From NCBI RefSeq assembly GCF_030056705.1, contig NZ_JASHIC010000002.1, positions 237,694-301,693 of the forward strand: a DNA stretch of 64,000 nt, given 5' to 3'. Under the pieces are notes generated by a model. The model searched no databases and had not been told where the DNA came from. It saw only the letters and a program-made list of their open reading frames with translations. Shown here one piece after another: positions 55,112 to 63,876 of this stretch. The position numbers and the translations under genes are program-made. The stretch is from Flectobacillus longus (lineage in GTDB: Bacteria; Bacteroidota; Bacteroidia; Cytophagales; Spirosomataceae). How positions within the stretch are numbered: position 1 is the stretch's first letter; each line of letters opens with the position of its first letter.

Positions 55112-55655
55112 AGTCTTAAGTCATTTTAAAATGATGTATTATTTACTAATCTAATTTACGGATATTTACAAAATGAAAGCTCAATTATTTTTCATTAGTT
55201 TATCAATATTTGACTCAAGCAAATTTTGTTTTAGGTCATAAAAATTACTTTATTTTCTGTATACTAAATAGTATAAGATATATTTGGAGACTGTAAAACT
55301 CATTTGGTTATTATCCGTATAGCTGAATTTTCTTGTTTTTAGTCAACCCTAATAATGCATCATAAGTTACGTTTATAAAAAACGCGGTCGATATAGTGAT
55401 ATTAATTACTAAAAGTTACACGATTTTGATGTGCTTCAAAATACAAACCTCTATCCATTTCAATCAAAAATTCTTATAAATAATTAATAATAGCTGCCTG
55501 CTGTTGTCTCTTACATCAATAATACTATTTCTTCAAAAGAAGTGTATAAAAACCTAATCACAGGCTCTCAATTGTCCAGACAGTGTCTGGACAATTGAGA
55601 GCAAACAATCAACAAGAATATATACCTAAGTTTTATCTTATTAGTCCCACCTTTC
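55112..55655. other. Intergenic region between STAND gene and integrase
   Basis: About 544 bp, AT-rich, with no gene. It contains the 39-bp palindrome at 55564-55602. The promoter of the STAND gene should lie near its left end. Confidence 0.45.
55564..55602. repeat. 39-bp near-perfect palindrome downstream of integrase
   Basis: Two exact 19-bp arms (55564-55582 and 55584-55602) around a single G. No T-run follows on either strand, so a simple terminator is doubtful. It contains GTCCAGAC, also present in the tRNA-Asp acceptor end, which may be chance. Confidence 0.7.
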
Positions 55656-56864
55656 TTACAATAAATTTAAAGTAGCTTCATACAGTTCATCATTTTCGAA
55701 TGAATCGAGGTAAACCTTTGTCACCTTCTCTGATTCATGACCCATCAGTTCACTAATCTTACTAATTTCGACCCCACTTCTCTTCAAAACCGTTGCGAAC
55801 GTGTGTCTCGCTACGTAGGTTGTTAAGTTAGCTTCAATTCCTGCCATTTCTGCAAGCACTTTCAAATCTTGGTTTATCTGCTTTGTGACTTTCTTAATAC
55901 GATTGGTAATTTGAGGAATAGTTTTATGTTTCGACTTATCAAGATACGGGAATATATAGTCTCCTGAGCTATATTTTTGATAGTATGCGAGTATTTCTTT
56001 AGCGGGTGGTAAGAGTTGTACCACTTGACGTTGGTGAGTTTTGTTTCGCTCGTACTCCATCAAACCATCTGGAGATATATTCGTCCATTCGAGCTCGATA
56101 ATGTCACTAATGTTAATTCCAGAACAATAATAGCTAAAAAGAAAAGTGTTTTGAGAATCATAAAGTCTTGTTCCTTTTTCTATTTTGAGAGAAGCTATTT
56201 TGACAATATCCTCTTTTTTGATAGCTCTTTTCTGCGTTTTAGTGTTGAATTTAGAGATTTTGTAATCAACAAAGGGGTCTGCTTCCTTCTTGGCAAAATC
56301 TTCTACTACAGCTCTATTGTATAAGGCTCTCAAAGTGCGAAAATGTACACTCATAGAAACCTCAGAAACACCTCTTTCTCTGAAATCTTGCTCAAACCTT
56401 CGCAAAAAAGAACCGTCTAATTCGGAAAAAGTGAAGTCTTTTTGATTTCTAAAACGCTCAAGCACTTTCTTTAAATTCTTATGAACGTTTGCATTACCTA
56501 CCTTATCTGCTTTCATCAGGTCAGTTATCACCTCATCGAGAAAATGAAGTACTGTTATACGTTTACTTTGGTTTTTAAGTTTCTTGGTGAATTCTTCAGC
56601 AGTAAAACTTGCCTTTTCATCCTCTAACTGCATCAAAAGTCGTCTTGCATCTGTTTTTGTTTTTTCAATTTTAATAATCATTTCAGTGGCAAGAGGATGT
56701 TTTTTAGCAGGTAAATTTTTCTTATCATCCCACATTGCTTTGGAGCAACTCATACCCACAGAGATATATTTAGGTTTTCTGTCTTTAATCAATCGAACCA
56801 TAATAGGATGTTCCCCATTTTTTAATACTTTGGAGGTGTACAAAAGCACATCAATAGAAGCCAT
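55656..56864 (-). CDS. Tyrosine recombinase (integrase) of the element
   Basis: A 402-residue integrase of the Bacteroidota type: N-terminal arm-binding domain (MASIDVLLYTSKVLKNGEHP), SAM-like core-binding domain (about 100-200) and catalytic domain with Lys275, the Arg353-His354 pair (VARHTFAT), His376 (LMGHES) and nucleophile Tyr385 (KVYLDSF). The first catalytic Arg is replaced: the motif reads SGINISDI, with Asn251. Loss of Arg I is also known from IntDOT of CTnDOT. It is transcribed away from attR, which lies 149 bp upstream of its start, and should recombine the tRNA-Asp site. Confidence 0.92.
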   Translation of the reverse strand: MASIDVLLYTSKVLKNGEHPIMVRLIKDRKPKYISVGMSCSKAMWDDKKNLPAKKHPLATEMIIKIEKTKTDARRLLMQLEDEKASFTAEEFTKKLKNQSKRITVLHFLDEVITDLMKADKVGNANVHKNLKKVLERFRNQKDFTFSELDGSFLRRFEQDFRERGVSEVSMSVHFRTLRALYNRAVVEDFAKKEADPFVDYKISKFNTKTQKRAIKKEDIVKIASLKIEKGTRLYDSQNTFLFSYYCSGINISDIIELEWTNISPDGLMEYERNKTHQRQVVQLLPPAKEILAYYQKYSSGDYIFPYLDKSKHKTIPQITNRIKKVTKQINQDLKVLAEMAGIEANLTTYVARHTFATVLKRSGVEISKISELMGHESEKVTKVYLDSFENDELYEATLNLL

Positions 56865-57012
56865 TTACAAATTTTGATTTATACGGTTTAAACATAGTTT
56901 AAACAAGAGTAGCAAAAAAATACAATTAAATACAATTAACCAAAAGAATAAATGCACATAAAAGTCTAAAAGTCAGACATTTAAAAATACATCAATGCAA
57001 ATAAAAATAAAC

Positions 57013-57064
57013 AATACATGCCTGTCACGCATGGGGTCGCTGGTTCGAGTCCCGTCCAGACCGC
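57013..57064 (+). repeat. attR: 3' fragment of tRNA-Asp
   Basis: A 52-bp copy of 18525-18576 with one mismatch (T57041 for G18553), which breaks a T-stem pair. The 5' part of the tRNA, the promoter and the final CA of CCA are absent, so this is an attachment-site remnant and not a tRNA gene. Confidence 0.9.
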
Positions 57065-57095
57065 AAAAGCTCAGAAATTTTTTTCTGAGCTTTTT
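57065..57095 (+). terminator. Original chromosomal terminator of tRNA-Asp
   Basis: A perfect 13-bp stem (57065-57077 with 57082-57094), 4-nt loop and T-run start directly after the tRNA fragment. This is where the terminator of the pre-insertion tRNA gene would be. Confidence 0.85.
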
Positions 57096-57222
57096 CTGTT
57101 TTATATCATAAATGATAAATCACCTGCGACTGATAGTGTACGAAAGATTAATAACTACAAACAGTATTTGAATATAGAACCCATCTTATGCCTTTCGTAC
57201 ACTAGTATCACACGATTCTCAA

Positions 57223-59409
57223 TTATTTGCCTGGATTATAGATTCTTTCGGCAAACTTCATGACGTCTTCTTTGTAATAAAGAACCTCTTTGAATTGGCC
57301 GTGGGTGTACATTTCGGCTTGATCGAAGAAGTGGATTGAATTAGGGTCACCACTTTGACCGCCTGCTAATAAAGATTTAGCTTTTACTTTTTCTCCAAAT
57401 TCTACGGCACAGATGAAACTATTGCCATTGACACCATATCGTTTTTTTGTGCCATAATATCTTCCTGTGTATGAAGGAAGCATACCCCAAGCTGAAGAGG
57501 CAAATGGTACAGGAATACTTGTTTGGTTGTCATCGTATTTTTGCTCAATGTTGCTCGATACTCGCTGGAAGCGGTTGATTTCGCCCCATGCAACTTGCCA
57601 AGTCCCAAAACGGTTACGAAGGTCTTGGAGTGTTTCTAGCATTGGGTCTAAGAGTTCTTGGGTGGACACCGTGGCTACGTACTGTTCTGTACGACCTACT
57701 TGATCAGCTTTTAGTTCATCTTTTACTTGCACTTTGGCAATGGAAGGTTGTAGTCTTGTTGCCCATTCGATTGCTAAGGCCGTAGGAATGGAGCTTTTGC
57801 TGGTACGATAATCCCAAAGCTTCAGTTGTTCAATGGGCTCGGCGAGAGATGAATAGCGGGTGTTTTGATTTTCTTTTTCGTATGCTTTTATCAAAGCAGG
57901 TACTAGTACTTCGAAGGCTGCCAAATAGGTATCATAACCCGCTTCGATTACCTTGTCCAAATTGTACTTTGGAATGCTACTCAAAACTCTTACAGCATTA
58001 ATGCCTCTGAAATTTTCACCATCTGGTGCCATGTATTTAGGATAATCGGCACGTTTGGGACTATTACTGCCTGCTACGGTATAAGGCGTTGCATTACAGT
58101 TTTGAAGCCAGCCATTAGTTGGATTGTAAACGTGTAGTGACTCTTTTACAGGATGCAGACCTTTCCATTCAGTAGCCGAAATAGAGCCATCTACAGGCTT
58201 CGACCAGTCGTATTTGTTGTCACGAATTGGTAGGTAATTGCCATGCCAATAAGCAATATTTCCTTCGGCATCGGCATAAACGGTGTTATTAGAGGTATTT
58301 GCTAATAAATCCATCGTTTTTTTGTATTCGGCTAAGCTTTTGGCTTTGGTACGTTGCCAGCTTTGAATCAAGCCTGTCATAGAGCGGTTATTGGCTTTCA
58401 TACTAATCCACTGACCATTGCGCTTAGCCATCACAGGACCATGATGTGTGTACATGACATCAAAGCTTTTACCTTCAATTTTGCCATTTTTCAGTACGCC
58501 AATTTTTATCTTCTTGATTTTAACAGGTCGCTCTTTCCCTTCATAAAGATATACCCAATTGTTACCCTTCTTTTGGATTTTTTCAATATAAGTATCCGCT
58601 ATATCAGTATAACTAGAAGTGTGCATCCAGCCACATTTTTCATTAAAACCTTGATAGACAAATAGCTGTCCCCATGTGACTGCCCCGTAGGCATTGAGTC
58701 CTTGCTCGCTAATCACGTGTACTTCGGGTCTGAAATAAAAGGTTACGTGAGGATTGATATACAGAATAGCCTTACCTGATTCGGTGATTTTTGGTGAAAA
58801 TGCAAAGCCATTTGAGCCTGTTAGAATTTCTTCTTCGACAGGTTTTTTGTAAAAATACCCTAAGGCGTCTTTTCCTTCATACAAACTTTTGAGGTCGTTG
58901 GTGGTAACATCGGCGGTATTAATAGCCCCAATACTGCCATCTGTCCACAACAAAGAATACCACGGTTGGAAGCGAGTCAGCAAAGCAGGTTTTACTTTGG
59001 GGTGTTTGTAAAGATAATAATTGATGGCATCGGCGTGCGCATTGAGTAGGGTTTTGAGCCAAAGAGGGGCTTTTTGATAATCAGCTATTGCTTCAGAGGA
59101 GTCGATTACCATACGAATGAGTAAATCTTCATAGAGCTGACTTTCTCCTTTTATTTCAGAAAGGCGCCCTAATTTTTCGATATAATTCATTTCTACTCGC
59201 TTGAAATCGTCCTCGCATTGTGCATAAAGCAAACCAAAAACCGCATCTGCATCGGTTTTACCATAAATATGCGGAATACCCCAATTGTCTCGAATGATTT
59301 GAACTTGCTGTGCCTGTTTTTCCCATCGAGCAATCTCAACTTTATTGAATTGTTGTGCAAACAGGGCGAATGGCAAAAGGTAAAAAAGTAGTAATGTGAT
59401 TTTTTTCAT
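57223..59409 (-). CDS. Penicillin acylase family N-terminal nucleophile hydrolase
   Basis: A 728-residue exported protein (signal peptide MKKITLLLFYLLPFALFAQQ). The precursor layout fits: alpha chain (about 21-198), then the nucleophile Ser199 after Gly198 (LTGSNGFAFSPKIT), then the beta chain with the oxyanion/active-site Asn regions (YTHHGPVM, MDLLANTSNNTVYADAEGN). The family cleaves amides such as penicillins, aculeacin or acyl-homoserine lactones after self-cleavage to a heterodimer. The substrate here is unknown. First core gene right of the element. Confidence 0.9.
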   Translation of the reverse strand: MKKITLLLFYLLPFALFAQQFNKVEIARWEKQAQQVQIIRDNWGIPHIYGKTDADAVFGLLYAQCEDDFKRVEMNYIEKLGRLSEIKGESQLYEDLLIRMVIDSSEAIADYQKAPLWLKTLLNAHADAINYYLYKHPKVKPALLTRFQPWYSLLWTDGSIGAINTADVTTNDLKSLYEGKDALGYFYKKPVEEEILTGSNGFAFSPKITESGKAILYINPHVTFYFRPEVHVISEQGLNAYGAVTWGQLFVYQGFNEKCGWMHTSSYTDIADTYIEKIQKKGNNWVYLYEGKERPVKIKKIKIGVLKNGKIEGKSFDVMYTHHGPVMAKRNGQWISMKANNRSMTGLIQSWQRTKAKSLAEYKKTMDLLANTSNNTVYADAEGNIAYWHGNYLPIRDNKYDWSKPVDGSISATEWKGLHPVKESLHVYNPTNGWLQNCNATPYTVAGSNSPKRADYPKYMAPDGENFRGINAVRVLSSIPKYNLDKVIEAGYDTYLAAFEVLVPALIKAYEKENQNTRYSSLAEPIEQLKLWDYRTSKSSIPTALAIEWATRLQPSIAKVQVKDELKADQVGRTEQYVATVSTQELLDPMLETLQDLRNRFGTWQVAWGEINRFQRVSSNIEQKYDDNQTSIPVPFASSAWGMLPSYTGRYYGTKKRYGVNGNSFICAVEFGEKVKAKSLLAGGQSGDPNSIHFFDQAEMYTHGQFKEVLYYKEDVMKFAERIYNPGK

Positions 59410-59825
59410 AGGATTGTTGACGAGCGTTGTGGATAATTTAGTGAATGAGTGATTAAGTGCGTGATTTTGATGAAAGTAATATTATTTTCATCTATAGAGA
59501 TGCAATGCTTTGCGTCTAGCATGATGGTTTTGTGGCGCATCAATACCTTGTTATCACTTGGTAAAAATAGAAATTATTTAAGATTCACAAATGAGGCTTT
59601 ATCGAAAAACTTGGTTTGGAATTTCGTTGAAAAGTAATTTTGTGATTTTTTAATAAAAAATAAAAATAAAATAAGCCTTTCGGGTACTTTTGTATCCAAC
59701 TATCCAATTAATTGCACTTTGGTGCAAAATAAAATATATCGGTGTAACGGGCTCGTTGAGATATGAATTGACACTATTTCCCAATACTCTTAAGCCAATT
59801 TAATACCTTCAGAAACTATCATTCT
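59410..59825. other. Divergent intergenic region
   Basis: About 416 bp between the acylase gene (minus) and the DUF4249 gene (plus). A TACTTTTG at 59685-59692 fits the -7 consensus for the rightward genes but has no good -33. On the minus strand an ACTCA-like word (59440-59459) lies in the acylase leader. Confidence 0.45.
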
Positions 59826-60962
59826 ATGAAAAAACACTACTTACGACTATACTTTTGGGTCGTAATTATCGCCGTGGGGCTATGTTCCTGCGTGGATCCG
59901 TACGAATATGATTTTGAAAAAGATGGCAAACATTTGGTTGTAGAAGGCTTTTTGAGTGACAATCAGAGTGCGCCTGATACAATTCAAGTTTATTTTTCAA
60001 ACTATTCAAATAATTATTCACAAATCTTAGATGCAGATATTACCAAAGCATCTATTTTGATTGAGGATACCCAACAGGAAATCTCCCTCCTGATTCCACA
60101 AGCAGGAAAACTGATTCCTCCCAAGAATTTTGTATTTAATCCCAATTACGCTTACAGGTTAAAGTTTGAGCTGTCGACAGGTGACAAATACCAGTCAACA
60201 GCCGAAAAAATAACGCCAACGCCTCCTATTTTGAAGGTAAAAAAACAGTTTAATTTACAAAGTAAGTTGTCTACAGATGGCAAAAACTATATATCTGCTA
60301 GTGAGTTATTTGTAGATTTTCAGGATGATCCACAAGTGACTAATTTCTACTTGTGGAGATATACACATTACGAGAAACTAGCCTTTTGTAAAACTTGTAA
60401 CAACTCTGTTTTAGATTATGGTTCGCAACAATGTGGTCCAGCTCCGAGAGCTCTACAAAACAGAATGTATTTCGATTATCCTTGTGAGTCGTCCTGTTTT
60501 GCAATTTTGCATAGTCCAACCGTAATAGTTCAGGATGATAGAGCTTCGCAGGGTAAACTGATTCAAGATAAGTTGGTGGCTCAAATCCCGTATTACAACG
60601 ACTATGGTTGTTTGGTTGACATTGAACAAATAAGCGTGTCGTTGGAAGTTTATAAGTTTAATCAACTGGTTCGACAGCTCTCGCAAGGAACAGGAGGGTT
60701 AGCTGATACGCCTCCATCGGCTATTATCGGAAATATCCAAAACCTTACTAATCCAGACGAAAAAGTGGTGGGATATTTTGGCGTTGCCAATATTCAGAAA
60801 CGTAGTTATTGGCTTGATAGAACAGATGCCACAGGGCCGATGGCTTTGATATTGGGACATACCATTAGTGAAGAACCCTCAAACCCTCCCACACGTCCAC
60901 CTTCGGCTAAGTGTGTTCCGAGTGCAACACGTACGCCTTTTCAACCTAAAGGATGGCAATAA
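59826..60962 (+). CDS. DUF4249 lipoprotein
   Basis: A 378-residue lipoprotein (signal to LCSC, lipid Cys22) of the DUF4249 family: opening VDPYEYDFEKDGKHLVVEGF, then TIQVYFSNYS and a Cys-containing middle region (YEKLAFCKTCNNS, QQCGPAPRA, YPCESSCFA). DUF4249 genes in Bacteroidota are nearly always beside a TonB-dependent receptor and their products are thought to sit on it as accessory surface lipoproteins. Here the receptor gene starts 20 bp downstream. Substrate unknown. Confidence 0.88.
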   Translation: MKKHYLRLYFWVVIIAVGLCSCVDPYEYDFEKDGKHLVVEGFLSDNQSAPDTIQVYFSNYSNNYSQILDADITKASILIEDTQQEISLLIPQAGKLIPPKNFVFNPNYAYRLKFELSTGDKYQSTAEKITPTPPILKVKKQFNLQSKLSTDGKNYISASELFVDFQDDPQVTNFYLWRYTHYEKLAFCKTCNNSVLDYGSQQCGPAPRALQNRMYFDYPCESSCFAILHSPTVIVQDDRASQGKLIQDKLVAQIPYYNDYGCLVDIEQISVSLEVYKFNQLVRQLSQGTGGLADTPPSAIIGNIQNLTNPDEKVVGYFGVANIQKRSYWLDRTDATGPMALILGHTISEEPSNPPTRPPSAKCVPSATRTPFQPKGWQ

Positions 60963-60982
60963 TAATTTCAAACGGATTTAAT

Positions 60983-63373
60983 ATGAAATATATATTTCTA
61001 TTTGTGCTTTTGTCGTTTGGGACTTGGGCACAAAATGGCGACAAAAAACAATACACAACTTTTAAAGGAATTGTGATTGATTCTCTTGATCGAAAGCCTA
61101 TAGAAAGTGCTGCCGTCAAAATTGATAATCAAGGCGTATATACCCAAGCAGATGGGAGTTATTCGTCTTTGGTACCTTATGGCGAATACACGGTAACCAT
61201 TAGTATGGTAGGATATAGAACTTTTCGAAGAAGAATAACCTTTAAAAAAGCTGAATTGAAACTAGATATTAGTCTGTTAAATATTGCTAAAGAACTTGAT
61301 GAAGTAGTTGTATCCACACAAGGTGCTACCAAAAATGTAGATAGAACTCTCCTGGGGGTAACGCCCATGAGTATGAAAACTATCAAAAAAATCCCTGCAA
61401 TTATGGGAGAGGTGGACGTACTCAGAGGAATTCAAATGTTGCCAGGCGTGACATCGGTTGGGGAGGCCGCCAATGGAGTAAATATCCGAGGAGGTACTAC
61501 TGACCAAACTTTGATTTTGTTAGACGATACACCCATTTTTAACCCTACCCACCTGTTTGGACTATTTTCCGTTTTTACACCCGATGCCGTTAGCGGTGTA
61601 GAGTTGTACAAAGGCGGTATTCCAGCCAGATTTGGCGGTAGAACAGCGTCGGTATTGGATGTGACACTACAAAATCCTAGTTTAACCCAAACCAAGGTAA
61701 GCGGAGGTATTAGCTTAGTTTCTAATCGTTTGAGTATCGAAACGCCTTTGATTAAAAACAAATTGAGTATGTTGGTGTCTACCAGAGGCTCATTTAATGA
61801 CTTTTTGTTTCAGTTGGGTTCTGAGCGTCTTAAGAATATTCGTGCTAACTTTTATGATATTGCCACAAAGCTGTTCTTTCAGCCTAATCAAAAAAATACT
61901 TTTACTTTTTCTGGATATTTGAGTAAAGATTTTTTCCAAACTGATTTGCTAGGAACTGTCAATAACATCAGCGCCACATCTACGCAGTACGACTATAAAT
62001 CTTTAAATGCGTCGTTAAAATGGTTTCATTTGTTTAGTAGTAAACTTGATTGGCAAACTTCTGCGATTTTGACGCATTATCAGCCCAAAACAATGTTGCC
62101 TCAGTTAAACTCGAATAATACAGTAGATATTACATCGGCAATTTTGTACCGACAACTCAAGTCTGAATTACATTATAATCCCGACGAAAGGCATAAGTTG
62201 ACAGGAGGAATTTCGTCTATTTGGTACAAAATCAGTCCGGGGAATTTAGTGCCAAATGCTTCTACAAGTGTTAATCCTATTACCATTCCAGATGAAAATA
62301 GTATCGAGGCAGGTATTTATGGAGAGGATGAAATGACTGTAAATTCTAAGTTGAGTGTTTCTGTGGGCTTAAGATATGCTCAATATTGGGCAATGGGAGC
62401 AGGCACTGTAAGACGTTACCAAAGTGGTGTGCCTCTTTCAGATTTTACCGTAACTGATTCTACAAAATATGGGTCTGGACAAGTGATAGCCTCTTATGGC
62501 GGGCTTGAACCACGTATTTCGGCAAAGTATTCCTTAACTAATTCATCTTCATTGAAGTTTGGCTACAACTTTATTCGCCAGTATTTACAGGTGGTTTCAA
62601 ACACGACAACGCCTCTGCCAACATCGCGTTGGGCTACAAGCAACGACTATATTCGTCCGCAAAGTAGTCATTTGTTTTCTTTGGGATATTTCAAAAATTT
62701 TAAAGATAATATCTACGAGTTTTCGATGGAAGGATATTATCGTCGCAACGAAAATGTGCTTGATTACAAACCAGGAGCAGATTTTGTCTTAAAACCAAAT
62801 CTCGAAACACAGGTATTGCAAGGTAAAGGTATGGCTTATGGTTTGGAGGTAATGTTAAGTAAAAAGAAAGGTGATTTGACGGGTTGGCTAGGATATACCT
62901 ATTCAAGAAGTTTGAATCAAATCAAGCAAAGTGACCGATATGAAGAGCAGGTAAATGGCGGAAAATGGTATCCAAATAATTTTGACCGACCGCATAGTTT
63001 CAATGCCAGCTTGATTATTGGGCAAGGAGCGCATCATGAATTTGGCTTTACGATGGTGTACAATACAGGTAGACCGTTTACTGTCCCTACAGGAATTGTG
63101 GTTTTTGATGGCGTGACCTATCCTTTTTATCAAGACCGCAACAATGCTCGAATTAGTGATTATCATCGTTTGGATTTTTCATGGACGATCCGAAATCCAA
63201 GTATGCGTAAGCGCCGATGGGAGGGAAGTTGGACTTTTACGGTGTATAATCTATATGGTCGCAAAAATGCCTATTCAGTGTATTTACGCACCGAAGCTGG
63301 GATAAAAGCGTATCAATTAACGATTTTTGGGTCGCCAATACCTTCGTTGACTTACAATTTTCATTTTATGTAA
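60983..63373 (+). CDS. TonB-dependent receptor with carboxypeptidase-regulatory-like domain
   Basis: A 796-residue outer membrane receptor from the ATG at 60983 (an earlier ATG at 60953 overlaps the DUF4249 gene and puts ten residues before the signal MKYIFLFVLLSFGTWAQ). It has the N-terminal CarboxypepD_reg-like fold (FKGIVIDSLDRKPIESAAVK), the plug (VDVLRGIQMLPGVTSVGEAA, then NIRGGTTDQTLILLDDTPIF) and a 22-strand barrel ending in LTYNFHFM with a C-terminal aromatic motif. It imports an unknown large ligand using TonB energy, with the DUF4249 lipoprotein. Confidence 0.92.
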   Translation: MKYIFLFVLLSFGTWAQNGDKKQYTTFKGIVIDSLDRKPIESAAVKIDNQGVYTQADGSYSSLVPYGEYTVTISMVGYRTFRRRITFKKAELKLDISLLNIAKELDEVVVSTQGATKNVDRTLLGVTPMSMKTIKKIPAIMGEVDVLRGIQMLPGVTSVGEAANGVNIRGGTTDQTLILLDDTPIFNPTHLFGLFSVFTPDAVSGVELYKGGIPARFGGRTASVLDVTLQNPSLTQTKVSGGISLVSNRLSIETPLIKNKLSMLVSTRGSFNDFLFQLGSERLKNIRANFYDIATKLFFQPNQKNTFTFSGYLSKDFFQTDLLGTVNNISATSTQYDYKSLNASLKWFHLFSSKLDWQTSAILTHYQPKTMLPQLNSNNTVDITSAILYRQLKSELHYNPDERHKLTGGISSIWYKISPGNLVPNASTSVNPITIPDENSIEAGIYGEDEMTVNSKLSVSVGLRYAQYWAMGAGTVRRYQSGVPLSDFTVTDSTKYGSGQVIASYGGLEPRISAKYSLTNSSSLKFGYNFIRQYLQVVSNTTTPLPTSRWATSNDYIRPQSSHLFSLGYFKNFKDNIYEFSMEGYYRRNENVLDYKPGADFVLKPNLETQVLQGKGMAYGLEVMLSKKKGDLTGWLGYTYSRSLNQIKQSDRYEEQVNGGKWYPNNFDRPHSFNASLIIGQGAHHEFGFTMVYNTGRPFTVPTGIVVFDGVTYPFYQDRNNARISDYHRLDFSWTIRNPSMRKRRWEGSWTFTVYNLYGRKNAYSVYLRTEAGIKAYQLTIFGSPIPSLTYNFHFM

Positions 63374-63383
63374 AATCAGTAAA

Positions 63384-63434
63384 ATAAACTATTCTAAGAG
63401 ATGAATTTTAAATTTCATTCTTAGAATAGTTTAT
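63384..63434. terminator. Bidirectional terminator hairpin
   Basis: Arms 63384-63398 and 63420-63434 are exactly complementary (15 bp) and the loop can pair further. The hairpin lies between the convergent receptor and receiver-like genes, overlapping the end of the latter by 4 bp. Confidence 0.65.
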
Positions 63435-63742
63435 CCAATTACGACTTGATGTTCGAGCGCTTGGCGAATTTCACAGACCAATAAGCCGCTTCCTCCTCCA
63501 TAGTGTTGGATAATCAAAACTGCTGGATTGATTACCAATAAGTCAGCTCTTAGTTGTTCCTCTTCTTCTGGTAAAATCCCGTTTCCCAAAAGGACTAATG
63601 AAATATTTCCTTGCTGAAAAATTTGTAGAGCTTCTTGGTCTATACAAGTACCGATGGCATTCCAATCGGGCTGTTGATTAATCAAGCGCACCACTACACC
63701 CAAGATTTCGGGGTGACGACTGATGACTAGGATATTCTCCAT
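63431..63742 (-). CDS. Receiver-like protein without phospho-acceptor pattern
   Basis: A 103-residue protein whose start (MENILVISRHPEILGVVVRL) and strand/helix order resemble a CheY-like receiver domain. The acidic pocket is missing at the start (ISRHP in place of DD) and the usual acceptor Asp is not in place (LVLLGNG). It may be a degenerate receiver or unrelated alpha/beta protein. Leader words (63749-63790) are ACTCA-like in sense. Confidence 0.5.
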   Translation of the reverse strand: MENILVISRHPEILGVVVRLINQQPDWNAIGTCIDQEALQIFQQGNISLVLLGNGILPEEEEQLRADLLVINPAVLIIQHYGGGSGLLVCEIRQALEHQVVIG

Positions 63743-63845
63743 GTTTATTGAGTGATTTGGTGAATGAGTGATTTAGTGAATTATGAATTAGCGTTTTTTC
63801 TCAATAAAGGAGAGACAAAAAAACAAAAAAAGTGTAGCTAATTTA

Positions 63846-63876
63846 TTGGTAGTTTGGTTGTTGTAAAATAATTTTG
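63846..63876 (+). promoter_or_regulatory. Putative promoter reading into the 8-bp repeat
   Basis: TTG at 63846-63848 and TAATTTTG at 63869-63876 (20-bp spacer) match the Bacteroidota consensus. The -7 element overlaps the first repeat unit, so transcripts would start inside the repeat. Confidence 0.55.

Larger units (their letters stand above)
18525..57064. mobile_element. 38.5-kb integrative element in tRNA-Asp
   Basis: The element is bounded by the 52-bp direct repeat of the tRNA-Asp 3' part and carries a tyrosine recombinase 150 bp inside the right repeat. The right 10 kb hold integrase, excisionase-like, RepA-like, HTH and RHH-like genes; the rest is cargo: phospho-signalling, proteases, porin-like proteins and IS debris. 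I find no relaxase, coupling protein or conjugation genes, so it looks like a mobilisable or defective genomic island and not a full conjugative element. The boundaries are seen in the sequence; mobility is inferred. Confidence 0.88.

Noticed and set aside
57013..57064. Second tRNA-Asp gene
   Set aside because: Only the 3' part is present, with no acceptor 5' strand, D arm or promoter, and a T-stem pair is broken. It is an attachment-site copy.
59449..59637. 62-aa plus-strand open frame
   Set aside because: It sits in the divergent promoter region, has no family likeness and overlaps the acylase leader.
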